Part shown: piece after piece, positions 47,061-57,508 of the stretch
Position numbering within the stretch: the first letter of the stretch is position 1
Layout: each line of letters begins with the position of its first letter
Origin: Ampelocalamus luodianensis
Taxonomy: Eukaryota; Streptophyta; Magnoliopsida; Poales; Poaceae
Reading direction: 5' to 3'
Length of the DNA stretch: 64,000 nt
Assembly (NCBI GenBank): GCA_036346255.1
Contig: CM070617.1
Location: 20,697,080 to 20,761,079, forward strand
Notes under the pieces: generated by a model
What the model was told of the DNA's origin: nothing
Databases searched by the model: none
The model's input: the letters and a program-made list of their open reading frames with translations, nothing else
Translations under genes and position numbers: made by a program

Positions 47061-47314
47061 TGTTGAGGAACCGTCATTGGCGAGTCGGTCGAGCGATTAC
47101 CTCGTGACAAACTCGAATCGTAAGAACAATGCATGAACATAAGAACGAATAATATATTGAACACGAGATGTAGGGGCGTCTTGCTTTCTTTTATTCCTTC
47201 ATCCATCGATCAATCATTTACAATGAATAGCACTTCTATTTATAAATATGGCCTCTTGGGTTTGGGATGGGCGCGCTAATGGGCCGATCGCAGTCGGCCC
47301 ATGGTTTCCCAACA
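47061..47314 (-). repeat. 5' LTR of copia B
   Basis: 254 bp; it aligns with 40311-40580. The difference in length comes mostly from CTG or CAG in the 3' LTR reading CG here. The TATA box is at 47237-47244 (minus). Transcription from this LTR runs away from AUG7. Confidence 0.88.
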
Positions 47315-47711
47315 AGCGGCACGGACGACGGACTGCGGTGATGGCGGCCTGGAAGATGGCGAAGCCCGTGAAGAACGCGCTCGTGTCGCCGCTGGTACAA
47401 TGGGCTGGCATGGGGTTCGTCGTGGTGGCGAGCGGAGAGCCGCACTCGAACCGTTCACACGCCAGGCTCTTCCGTGGTCGCTCGGCCCGGACGCCCAATA
47501 GCCTTTTAATCTCTGGGCCTGGTACCTGACAAGCGGGCCCGGCCTAAGGTTAAAAAAACAAGAGTAAGCCTTCGAAGTTCGAAATTTAGGAAATTATTAC
47601 TCCAATCTTAACATCATCTCGCTCGTTGGGCGGTCCCCATCGACTCGATCCCCACCACCACCAGCCTCGGCCGGCCGCCGCGGCGAGCTGAGCGAAACAG
47701 CGTGGATTCCC
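47315..47711 (+). promoter_or_regulatory. AUG7 upstream region, with a possible disrupted open frame
   Basis: This is what lies between copia B and the AUG7 start codon. Open frames exist on both strands in 47315-47520, and on the minus strand one continues across the insertion site into 40310 and below when the element is left out. I recognise no family in it. The AUG7 promoter and 5' leader must lie in the last 200-400 bp. Confidence 0.35.
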
Positions 47712-50700
47712 ATGGCGTCGAAGCAGATGGAGGAGATCCAGCGGAAGCTGGCCGTGCTCGCCTACCCGCGCGCCAACGCCCCCGCCCAGTCCCTCCTCTT
47801 CGCCGGCGTCGAGCGCTACCGTCTCCTCGAGTGGCTCTTCTTCCGGTACGTGACCACCCACCCACCCACGCCGCATTTCCGTTCTGCTCCTCCTCCTGTT
47901 CGACTGCACGGCTCTCTGCTGGATTCGGTCTGCGTTTTTGGAATTCGGACTCGAAATTGAGGGTTTTCTTTGTTTGTTGTTGTGTGTTCTGGAGGCTCCT
48001 AGGCGACAGATCACCGTTCACGCAGCAGAACTGGCAGGGGGATAACCTCGATCGCGACGAGGAGAACAGCAGGATCCAACGTAGGTTTTAGTTTTACTCG
48101 TTTCGATGCTCCTTAGTTGTAATGGTTGCTATGTTTTTGAGTCACTCGTGGTGCTGATAGAATGCTTGGGGTTCTGCAGACTTGGCGGAGATTGCAAATT
48201 TCCTGGGTATCACGCCTTCAGTCGACACCGAAGCGATTCAGGTGACAGAAATGAGTGTGCTTGCTGGTGTTATGAATTACATTTGTTGAGTTTTAGCTTT
48301 TGTTATACGAGATCTCTGGCATGTGAGAATCTCAAACTTCGATTCAAGGCGTGTCATCTTTTGTGTGTCAATAACTTTCGTGATTGCAGGGTAGAGGCAG
48401 CTATGAGGAGCGGGTGGAGCTGCTCCGCCTCATTGTTGATCTAGTGGAAGCTAGTTGTTATGCCGACAATCCAGAATGGAGGTTGGGTTTACACTTGACT
48501 ACTTGTGATATACTTGCTATGCTGATTATACATGAGATAGTGTACATAAGCCTTGGTTAGCTTGTGATAATTCGGTAGCAATTTCCATTTAACATTTCCT
48601 AGCACTGTAAGTAAAAAAGGATATTTGATGCAAAATGAACTTCATTGTACAGAAAATATTGAAATAATGTGTTAACCTCAATTTGAGGGCATCTAAAGCA
48701 TAAAGTACCTAACAAATTGCTTTGTGGTAGTGTTGATGAGCAGTTAGCAAAGGATGTACAGCTTGTAGATTCAATTGCAGAGAAACAAGCCCAAATTTTT
48801 TCAGAGGAGTGCAAACTTTTCCCTGCAGATGTCCAAATTCAATCAATTTACCCCTTGTAAGTACTTACAATCTGATGTCCTTGTCAATTGTATTGTTTAG
48901 GTTGTTTAGATTTCAAGCACCCATAGAATTTATTCGATGGTGCGAACCTTTCTTGCTGCCCTGTGACCCCCAATTGACAAGCAATGTCAAGAACCACCTC
49001 TATTCCTGTTCTGAATCTGAGTCAAATTCTCATTTTGCAGGCCTGATATAGCGGAACTAGAGTTGAAGCTCTCTGAGTATACCAAAAAGATGTCGAATTT
49101 GCAACAAATGGTTCAGGAGCTGGCATCTAAGGTATATTAATATTCAAGATATAGAATTGCATAAAAATTTAAGTTCAGCACTACTTCCTACTTCCATGTT
49201 GGCTCCTATTCGAGCAGATCCCAGACGTGTACAACTATAACCATACAATTTTCATAACTTTCTTATTTTTTAAGCTTTGAAATTCACTTTTCACAGTGGG
49301 AAGCTAATTATCGCAGCCAATCTAACATATTTTGAATTTTTCATGTTGTGTGGATATCACCCAGTGCCTTCCAAATTTATATTATTTGTGTGCTTTACAC
49401 CCCCAACCTGCTTCTTGTGAATGTATTTTTTTGATAGAGTTAAAAACACATAGGGATGTTTGGTATTTCCACGTTTTTATGTTATCCTTCATGGCATCCA
49501 ACCATCATACAGCTTAGTTTTGCTAATATAGTAAACATCAATTAATACACTACTATTTGGAAATTTCCATGCATATGATGTTAGTTTGTTGTATGCTATT
49601 TATGCTGACACTGTAGTTTCTGCTGCTCAGTATGACTATAACCCAAGTGAAGACTATGCCGAGACAGAGTTGAAGTTGAGGGAACATTTGCAATCATTTC
49701 TGGAAACGGTTAAATCCTTCAATATGATCTATACTAAGGTAATGGAAGTGATTTATCATTGTAGGAAATTCAATATGATCTATACTAGATTTATCATTGT
49801 AGGAAATTCAATATGATCTATACTAAGGTAACGGTTAAATCTATACACTTGCAACATTTTTTACTTTCTCCCCATATCCCCTATATATATTCCAGATAAA
49901 CATCCTTCACATGAATATCCTTTTCTGCTAGTGATTGTCATTTATTTATGTATTTCAAGTTGTTAGGTAATGGAAATGATTTATCATTGTAGGAAATTCA
50001 TCCTTGGACCCACATGATGGAGGTGCCACAATTGCATGGCTTTGGTCCAGCTGCTAATCGCTTGTTAGAGGCATATAACACACTTTTAAAGGTACTGCTA
50101 GAATGTTTTGCTCATTATTGGTCATTTCAGATTCCCCCTCTATCTCTGCCCTACATGTCATGATTTGGTTATTTGAAGGGATGAAAACAATGTAAAAGTT
50201 GATTAGTCAGTAGTCACACAGTATGTCATAGTACTATAGTAGTTCTATTGCATTCCTCTCAGGTATCTATGAACCAAATATTGTCATAGTTAATTTTCAT
50301 ACAACATGAAGATTGCTAGAGAGTGTTCCTATGTGTTAAGCCTTTTGCCAAGCTTAAAAAGTATTAACTTAATGCACAGGGCAGACGTTTTTGTTTTCCC
50401 TTGTCAATAGTTCAGGACTAAACCTTATTGCTGTTATATTTGAAACGCTGATGACCAACTGAAATATCTTATATACTGTAGCCAACAGGACTAAAACATT
50501 CTGCTTGAGAATAAAAAACTAATCTGACTAGCTTCAAATAGCTATAAGCTTATAATCTCTGATGAGTAATTGAGTGTGCTCCCTATTCTGCTCTCTGACA
50601 TATTCCAAAATAGGTATAAGATAGTATGGTCTTATGTGGAATTCTGCTCTATCTATTTATTGACAATACCATCTCCTTTAAACTTCTACAGCTCTTTTAA

Positions 50701-51010
50701 TTCATGTTTCTTTCAACTAGATAGCTCACTCTGGTCTTCATCCATGTGTCTTCTGGCTAGTCAATGTTAACCTGAGTCATACAAACATGCTTTAACTTGA
50801 GTGCTTATTTGTTATTTGCAGTTCCTGGGAAATCTGAGGAGCCTGCGAGATTCATATACAGCGATGGCTGCCGGGTCACTTTCAAATTCTAATGAGCCTT
50901 CATCAGTCACGAAAATTATTTCAGACTGTGAATCTGCGCTGACATTCTTAAATCACAGTCTTGCCATCCTTTCGACTTCCGTGGCACGGGAGCAGGGTGA
51001 AACACTCTGA
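47712..51010 (+). CDS. AUG7: AUGMIN subunit 7
   Basis: A plant-specific subunit of the augmin complex, which binds spindle and phragmoplast microtubules and recruits gamma-tubulin for branching nucleation. There are nine exons with GT/AG borders and consistent phases: 47712-47845, 47995-48080, 48180-48241, 48390-48481, 48731-48856, 49041-49131, 49631-49738, 49993-50091 and 50822-51010. They give 328 residues, the usual size. The start MASKQMEEIQRKLAVLAYPR and the segments SLLFAGVERYRLLEWLFF, LAEIANFLGITPSVD and EIHPWTHMMEVPQLHGFGP match AUG7 as I know it. Much of the rest is predicted coiled coil (for example LELKLSEYTKKMSNLQQMV). The reading frame is whole. Intron 7 carries an odd tandem repeat (49751-49827). 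The 3' untranslated region runs to about 51280, where a MITE begins. Confidence 0.93.
49751..49827 (+). repeat. 38-bp tandem repeat in AUG7 intron 7 made of splice-site sequence
   Basis: Two copies (49751-49788 and 49789-49826) each consist of atttatcattgtag plus gaaattcaatatgatctata and a few bases. The first part equals the sequence just before exon 8 (49979-49992). The second equals the end of exon 7 (about 49718-49738). The second copy thus has an acceptor (tgtag) and a donor (ctaaggtaa) around 25 bases (49803-49827), a possible microexon. Confidence 0.85.
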
Positions 51011-51280
51011 TTTTACAGTCCTCCGATATCAAGATACAACTCCGGGGCACTTATGTAAGCTTGTGGTGATTCAATTGTTTGCTTTTTAGTTTCAGTTGAG
51101 GCGTGTAGTACAGCTTTTGTACCAATTGACGGTGTGTTCTTGTGGCTGTAATTGGTAACTCCAGAGATTGAAAGAATAACTTGTTAAAAGATCCTGTCTA
51201 GAGATCTCGTCAAGTTTGTGCCAAACCTGTATTTGTGTATGCCTTTTCATCCTTGCCTCTGTGAGCAGTTGTAAGTTTTA

Positions 51281-51562
51281 GGGCCTGTTTGGTTCATATA
51301 ATAAGTTTGCCAAAGTTTGCCACAATTTTTTTTTGCTAAATTTGCCTAAGGTTATGTCATTAAAATTGAAGCCGCACTTTGGTTAAAAAAAAAGGAAATC
51401 TTGTCACACTTTTTGAGTCATTGACGCATAGGATCTAGTTGATAGAAAAAGAATCCTGCCACAGGTGTGGCTTCAAACTAAAAATACGTCTAAGTCGGTC
51501 AAATTTATCTACCTTAGAGTCTGCCAAAGTATGATAAGGTTTAACTACAAACCAAACAGGCA
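51281..51562. mobile_element. MITE-like element (hAT-type ends)
   Basis: It begins gggcctgtttggttcata and ends accaaacaggca, so the ends are inverted repeats (GCCTGTTTGGTT). The inner parts also resemble each other inverted (aagtttgccaaag against ctgccaaagtatgat). No clear target duplication. It lies directly past the AUG7 3' end. Confidence 0.65.
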
Positions 51563-51957
51563 CTTGCTGATCAAATCTCTACATTTGACACCATAGCCTG
51601 CTTAATTGCATTCCAACATTTTTAGTAAAATTATTTGCCACACCTCACTGTTGCACACCTTTACTGTCTGTCATAATCTGCTGATCCATTTCGGTCAAGA
51701 TTAGCTTTGCTTTACCGTGCATTTTTCTTGTATAGCATGAACGTTGTGAAATACTTCGGTTCATCTCCTACGTGAGAAAAAAGGAGAGAAGCCATCTTAC
51801 AGTCAAGTCTTGAAAGAGAAGAAGAGCGCGAGAGATTTTGAGTTGATGCGTTTGCAACTCAGCCTCCGGATTAAAGACGGAAGTGTATCGCACGGTAACA
51901 CCTAATCATGATTGAGAAGCTACGTCAAACAACTCCCCGTATCAACCACTACCAGGG
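51563..51957 (+). other. Intergenic upstream of the Dof gene
   Basis: Unique AT-rich sequence without an exon that I can support. It probably holds the promoter of the Dof gene, but I see no convincing TATA box at a fixed distance. Confidence 0.4.
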
Positions 51958-52335
51958 ATGCCAAGAGAGCGAGAAGTGGACATAACCATGGGCCGTTGTG
52001 CTGCTATAGAGGTGGCGGAGGGGAGCACGGTGGCGGCTGGGCGGCCTGCGGCGGAGGAGGAGGCTGAGAGGACGGAGCCGGAAGGGCTGCCGTGCCCGGG
52101 GTGCGAGTCTACCAACACCAAGGTCCGCTGCTACAACAACTACAACCCGGCGCAGCCGCGGCACTTCTGCAAAGCGTGCCGCCGCTACTGGACGCGCGGG
52201 GGCGCGCTCCGCAACGTCCCCGTCGGCGGAGGCACGCGCAAGGGCACTCCCTCCGGCCGCCGCAGGCGCACCTCCCACTCCCAGCCCCCAGCCCCCAAGC
52301 CGCCGCTGCCCCCGTCTGTTTGTCGGCCCCCATGA
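51958..52335 (+). CDS. Dof zinc-finger transcription factor, short or frameshifted
   Basis: Dof proteins are plant transcription factors that bind AAAG sites. The frame has a full Dof domain at about residues 46-96, with Cys46, Cys49, Cys71 and Cys74 in the CX2CX21CX2C pattern. CKACRRYWTRGGALRNVPVG and then GGTRK follow, with a basic RRRR just after. There is no intron. The second Met (51988) is an equally good start. The frame stops after only about 30 residues past the domain. A different frame continues at 52370 with PAMDPDCRLLDLGD, which looks like a normal Dof C-terminal part. One indel near 52310-52325 (a run of C) would explain this, so it is a recent pseudogene, a sequence error, or a truncated but DNA-binding protein. 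In the DNA-contact region VRCYNNYN replaces the usual FCYYNNYN. Confidence 0.88.
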   Translation: MPREREVDITMGRCAAIEVAEGSTVAAGRPAAEEEAERTEPEGLPCPGCESTNTKVRCYNNYNPAQPRHFCKACRRYWTRGGALRNVPVGGGTRKGTPSGRRRRTSHSQPPAPKPPLPPSVCRPP

Positions 52336-52628
52336 CGCTGCCGCCGTACGAGCTGACCTTCGTGCCTCCTTGCCGGCGATGGACCCCGACTGCCGGCTGC
52401 TCGACCTCGGCGACCTGTGCCCAACGGACACTTCGCCGCCGGCTTCTTGGCCGGCGCCGGTCCTGCCCCACTCTACTGCCGCTGTAGCCGCCGGTTTGGG
52501 CTTCAATCTGTTGGCACAGGGTCCGATCTACGCGCGAGCATACTGGACACAAACACACAAGAGCACACTGCACACTGGAACACAAAAAAACAAGATTGCA
52601 AACACGAGAGAGATATTTGTGCCGCTTA

Positions 52629-53202
52629 GAGCATCTCCAGCAGGACCCCTACTCGAGCCCTTAAAACCAAATTTGAGGGCTTGAGGTAAAAGAGGTCAAA
52701 AGAGGCCTACTAGAGCCCTCAAATTTGAGGACCTCTAAAATCCCCTCAAGCCCTCATTCACAGGGCTCTAGGCCAAGCCCCCAAATCACGGTTTCTCGCG
52801 CCTAGTCCGATTCTTCCCCGACCTTTTTCCCTCCCGCTCCTTCCCCGCCCAAATTTGATGATTATGTCATTTGATTTGCAGAGATGTTATGAACTATGTT
52901 GTGATTGACTATCATTAAATTCGGACCAAATTTGTCTTTGAATTTAAATTTGAATATTTGTATTTTCATTCATAATTTTAAGTATAGTGCTTTAGAGTTA
53001 TAGTTTAAATAAATTATTATATAATGTGATGTTCTCAAATACATATGCATATAGTGTGCGAGGAAATAGAGGGAATTAAGAAGTAGGAGTCTGTTTTGAG
53101 GGCTCTATGTGAGTCACTCTGAAAACAGGGCCCTCAAAAGTAGGGGAAACCCTCAAATTAAAAGTAGGAGCTCTGTTTTGAGGGCTCCTGCTGGAGATGC
53201 TC
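52629..53202. mobile_element. PIF/Harbinger-type non-autonomous element
   Basis: The 574-bp element begins gagcatctccagcagga and ends tcctgctggagatgctc, a perfect terminal inverted repeat of 17 bp. A TTA target duplication lies at 52626-52628 and 53203-53205, the hallmark of Harbinger elements. There is no transposase. Subterminal words (ccctcaaatttgagg, gtaggagctctgttttgagg) are repeated inside. It sits within 300 bp of the Dof frame and may supply its 3' end. Confidence 0.88.
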
Positions 53203-53205
53203 TTA

Positions 53206-54480
53206 ACATTTCAGGTTTTTTCTACTCCTTTTATTTTGATCAAGACACCCACAACGTTACATTCAATGGTGCGCCACTAATAGCGCCCAACTCCTACGCC
53301 ACGATCCGCTCATAGCGTGCCATCCCCTCGGCAGCTTTCAACTTCCGGCTTTCTCACGTTAAATGTGGTTTTCGGCTTTGGAAAAAGCCGGTGAAAAAAT
53401 CCATCCATTTGAAACGACTTCTGACTTTTTCGAACGAAATGCCAAAGCCGTTCCAAATAGGCCCGAAGAAAAAGGGGCCGAACAGCTTGAACTAAACTGC
53501 TCCTGTCCACATAGCAAAGCAATCTACCTCTCGATTATCAACCTTGGATCTTAAAACTTGTGTGATACGAAAAGAGATTCTATGGGACATGTATCAGGCG
53601 ATACGAAAAGAAGGCCGTATATTTTTCAATCGAGCCAATTAATTTTTTAACATCCATCTCGCGGTTTTTCACCAAATGAACAGATGGAACATTTAAGAAC
53701 AGCAAACACTCGCAGCATATACAATCTTTAATGTTTTTTACTACACTATGAATTGTGGTTTTCCCAAAGGGAATGGCTATACATCATTCGCATGTTTCTA
53801 TCCCTCGAATCAATCAAATTTTTGAACGTCGTATCTCCATCCAACACTCCTGATTTCTTCCCCAAATCCTATACAAACCATCTTCCTCAACCCTCCTACC
53901 CGATGTCCCGACCCACACACGCGCCGCCACCAGGCCCTGATTCACCCCGCGCGTCGCCGCTCTTTTGCCGAGCAACCCTCGTCGATGCTACCACCTCCCT
54001 TCCTCCCCAGAATCAGCGACAATGGCATCGCCGGATCCACCACCGTCGACCACCTCCCCGGCCTCTTAACTTCTAGTTGATTCTCTTCGTCCCTGTCGCC
54101 TCTGCCACCCATCGCCCTCCTCCAACCCACAACCACCGCCGCCTTGCTGTCCCACCGTCACTGCCGCCCAACGTCGGGCCGCCACCTCCCCGTGAAATCT
54201 AAGGTGGGGGTTCTAGTGAACCTTGGGCCTACCCCAGGTGAACTCTGACCCAAACTCAGTTGACGCCGGCGTCGCCGGTGATGAGGAGGAAACGCCGGGC
54301 ACACGAATCTTGTTGCTGATCCAAAGGTGAGTAATTTGACTGATTTGGGGTGAGAAATCATTCGAATGATTTCTAGCATTTCCGATCCCGAAATTGCTTT
54401 TGTAGTCACCTGAAGAAAAACTATGGTAGGTCTGAACAAATCTACGATGTTCCCCAATGTCTGAAATTGTGCTCATTAAA
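53206..54480. other. Intergenic, transposon debris
   Basis: No gene recognised. 53345-53485 has inverted-repeat-like ends (cggctttgg...ccaaagccg and aaataggcccgaag), typical of degraded hAT or CACTA ends. 53890-54330 is C-rich with short Pro/His-rich frames on both strands and one donor-like aaaggtgagt at 54326. This could be a captured or decayed exon, but I cannot name it. Confidence 0.4.
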
Positions 54481-54597
54481 GGCTTGTTTGGATAGGGAGA
54501 GACTATAATCAATTCCTTCGGATTGAAAAGGATTTTAGTTCAAATTCCGAGTCAATTCGAAGAAATTGAGTTGGATCACAATGTACCCAAACAAACC
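54481..54597. mobile_element. Short MITE-like element
   Basis: 117 bp with ends ggcttgtttgg and ccaaacaaacc, an imperfect inverted repeat. The inner words aattccttcggattgaa and aattccgagtcaattcg recall hAT MITEs. No target duplication can be read. Confidence 0.5.
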
Positions 54598-54639
54598 TTA
54601 GTAGTTGATGGTGCATTGAGCTTTCGATGGGAGTGTTTG

Positions 54640-55225
54640 GGGCTGTTTGAATTGGATCCCAAATAAACCAAACTAAAATTTGGCAATGCTCATAAATTTT
54701 GGCTAGGATTTAGTACGTTGCCAAATTTTGGTACTACCAAAAAAATTGGTAACGCTTGTGTATTTGCGCTCGCTAGGCTGGTGAAATTCGGGCGACCGAA
54801 TTGTGCGCCCGCGTTTTTGGCAACGCCCAAGTCTTTCGGTGCTATTTGCTTTGGTGAGATGTCAGCAAGCTGTTGGTTGCACTTAATGCTTGAATGGTTT
54901 GATTAACAAGCTTCAAACGATTATATTTTCTAAATCGGGTATCCGATTTGTGATCCGTTTGAATCGTTGTGTTTCTTGTCATTTTATCAACAAAACAATA
55001 CCAATGTTGATATATTTTGGGGCAAAAAAAAAATATTACACGGAACCCACATCTCATACTTACAATTTTGGCAATTTTTGGCATGATTGCAATCCAAACA
55101 TATCAATTTTAATATTGTCTGTGAATTGATATGGCTACGATACAAATAATATTTTTTGCTCAATTTTTGACAATGTATAAGTTTTAATATTACCAAAAAA
55201 TTAATATGACTCCCATCCATCAAAA
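54640..55225. mobile_element. Possible non-autonomous element with CCAAATTTTGG words
   Basis: The left part repeats aaatttggcaatg/ccaaattttggta words, like an element family common in grass genomes. Weak inverted ends (ctgtttgaattgg and accaagcaggc) are seen. There is no coding region or clear target duplication. Confidence 0.35.
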
Positions 55226-56023
55226 ACCAAGCAGGCTACTACACCCTGGCAGTGGGCTGAACCGTTGTTACTATGTCACGCATGCTCCGCATGATCTTTT
55301 GCAGCCATGGGCGGGAAACCAATTACTTGGTAGAATAATGTTCCTCCGGACCTCTCGGTTGTTAACCTCCGCCTGGAACATTTCCCTGATGAACCCGTGC
55401 TTTGAGAAAATTTGCAAACTGACGACGTGGACTAATTTGAAGCTGTAGCATTTTAGGGCATGCTTGGAATAGAGGATTTTTAAAGGGAATCCACAAAAAA
55501 AAAACTGTTGGAAGCAGCATAATTCTTTAAGGATTATGAGAAACTCCCGATTTTCAAATGGAGCTCCACTTGTCTTAGATTCAATGCAGTTAGTTAACAG
55601 AATCATTTTAACACATACCAATCGATTTTTTTTTTACGGAACTACCGCGGGCCTTTTAGGCCAGTGCCACTGTGCCACACTGTTTGACGATAAAATTCTA
55701 GAAGAGGAACCATTCCATATTCTATCCTGAAGTCCTGTTTGAAACAAATGTTTTATTTAAATAAATAAATGGTTGCTCCTTTATTGTGTGATTTTTAACG
55801 AGAACTTTTAAATTGACTCCAAGTTGCTACTAGCACTTCTTTTAATAACAAAAGAATTAGCTATAGTTAAAAATCAATGACAAAAAAGCGCGAAAAAAGT
55901 GATAGGCTATTTGATCTGTTGTTGTGCTTTGGCTTTCCCATGTTTAAGTTACACAAATATGACTTTCTTAGATTAATATTTAGTACCAGCATCATTTACA
56001 ACATGCTACCTATCCGTGACATG
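55226..56023. other. Intergenic, nothing recognised
   Basis: AT-rich sequence with short poly-A and poly-T runs. I see no exon, RNA gene or repeat structure that I can support. Confidence 0.45.
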
Positions 56024-56032
56024 ATTTCTTTT

Positions 56033-57102
56033 AGGAAGAAATATATTTTACACCCCCCTATAACAAAAGTCTAATTTACACCTTCAACAATAAAATCGTC
56101 CGAATAACACCCACAACTTTCAATACTGGTTGAAATAACCCCATGCCCCCAAAACAACCTAGTTTTGACATGGCAGCCTAGTAGGGAATATATGTTGATG
56201 TGGCATCCCAATCAACTATAAATGGTGAAGTCAACAAAAAAGAGAGAATGTCTCATCTTTCTTCTTCCCTTTCTTCTCTGTCCTCACTTCTCTCTCTAAT
56301 GTATGACCTGTACCCAAACGGCTCGAGCTAATTGACTAGGGTCGCCCAGTCTTGTTACCATCGACCACCGTCTGCAGCGTAGTCCTGCCTCCATGCCCGA
56401 GCCATGTCGCACTACTCCAGTCGTGGCTCGACAACTCACAAACCAACTTTGGAATAAGGACTAATGCAGAATGAGAAGAAGGGGACTCACTGCTCACCGG
56501 GTATCATGATATTGTTGGATGTGGTAATGGGCCAAGATATTCAAGCCATTAGAATTAGATCGATTATACTCTCGTATGGCCTCGCTGGTGCACGTGTCAT
56601 CGTCGAGTTCAAGCTCTGGCATGGCCTCATGGCTCCATGTTGCTGACTGTTAGGCCACGCCATCGAGCTACTCTCTCAGGAGCTTGCTCACGCGGGTCAC
56701 AAGCAGGGGACACGCACTGGTGCCCGTGCTACTGCACGTGTCACCCGCGAGTTCGAGCTCTAGCTGGGCCTCATGACTCCAACTTACCAAGAGGTTGGGT
56801 TGCGCTACCGACCTGCTCTATCGTAGGCTTGTGCTCGCGCGGACTGCAAGCAGAGCACGCTCCGCTGCCTGTTCCTTGGGAGTTAGGGAGAGAGGAGGAA
56901 GAGAGCGAGAGATTGGGGTGATGTGGCAAAATTAGTTGATGTGGGAGATTATTTTTTGCCAACATGGCAATGCTAGATGATATCATCATTTAGCAGGGCA
57001 AAACCACTAAAAAAATGAGGGCGTAATTTAAACGGTTTTATGGTTCAAGGTGTAAATTGGATTTTTTGTGATAGTTGAGGAGAGTAAAATGTATACTTCT
57101 TC
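56033..57102. mobile_element. Mutator-like non-autonomous element with perfect 9-bp target duplication
   Basis: The left end (gaagaaatatattttacacc...) and the reverse of the right end (gaagaagtatacattttac...) form terminal inverted repeats of about 100 bp. Shared words include tttacacctt and ataaaaccgt. The 9-mer atttctttt occurs at 56024-56032 and again at 57103-57111, a perfect Mutator-size target duplication. The interior (56300-56920) is GC-rich and holds a diverged tandem repeat of about 160 bp (gcacgtgtcatcgtcgagtt against gcacgtgtcacccgcgagtt). There is no transposase. Confidence 0.75.
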
Positions 57103-57111
57103 ATTTCTTTT

Positions 57112-57231
57112 AAAATTTGCACCAATATTAAAAGTTGAGGGTGTAACTTAGACGGTTTTATGGTTCAAGGTGTAAACTGATTTTTTTTTGTGATAGCTGA
57201 TAAGGGTAAAATAGACTTCTTCATTTCTTTA
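57112..57231. repeat. Tandem duplicate of the right end of the Mutator-like element
   Basis: About 120 bp repeating the terminal inverted repeat (ggtgtaaactgat..., tgtgatagctgataagg) and ending again with cttcttc plus atttcttta, a copy of the target 9-mer with one change. It lies 280 bp upstream of the PDS5 start codon. Confidence 0.75.
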
Positions 57232-57508
57232 AAAATTTTACTTCGCTGATGTAGGTACAATATAGTGGTCACCCATTCACACTCGGAGAGTAAGTTCGGC
57301 AAAATAGCTTGCTTGTAATTGTACATCTGTATATATCGTGCTCCAGAGGGGCAACTTACCACCGGCAAAACCCGCCGTCCTCAATTCCCCGTTCTAACAG
57401 ACTGCTTTCGTAGTTCGCATTCCATGGCCTCCGCCTCCGCTCCCGTCCCTACCGCTTAGCCTTCCTAGGGTTTCGGGTTCCGAGATCCAAGACGCCGCCG
57501 CCGCCGCA

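Larger units (their letters stand above)
40311..47314 (-). mobile_element. Ty1/copia LTR retrotransposon B
   Basis: A minus-strand element of 7,004 bp. The LTRs are 40311-40580 and 47061-47314, starting TGTTGGGAAACC or TGTTAGAAACC and ending CAACA. The 5-bp target duplication is perfect: agcgg at 40306-40310 and 47315-47319. It is the same family as A (694-7482) but in opposite orientation. Coding parts are broken by stops and frameshifts but less eroded than in A. The insertion lies about 400 bp upstream of the AUG7 start codon. Confidence 0.92.

Noticed and set aside
53753..54512. Possible small gene with Pro/His-rich frames
   Set aside because: The frames are short, on both strands, without a consistent exon structure; one donor-like site is not enough.
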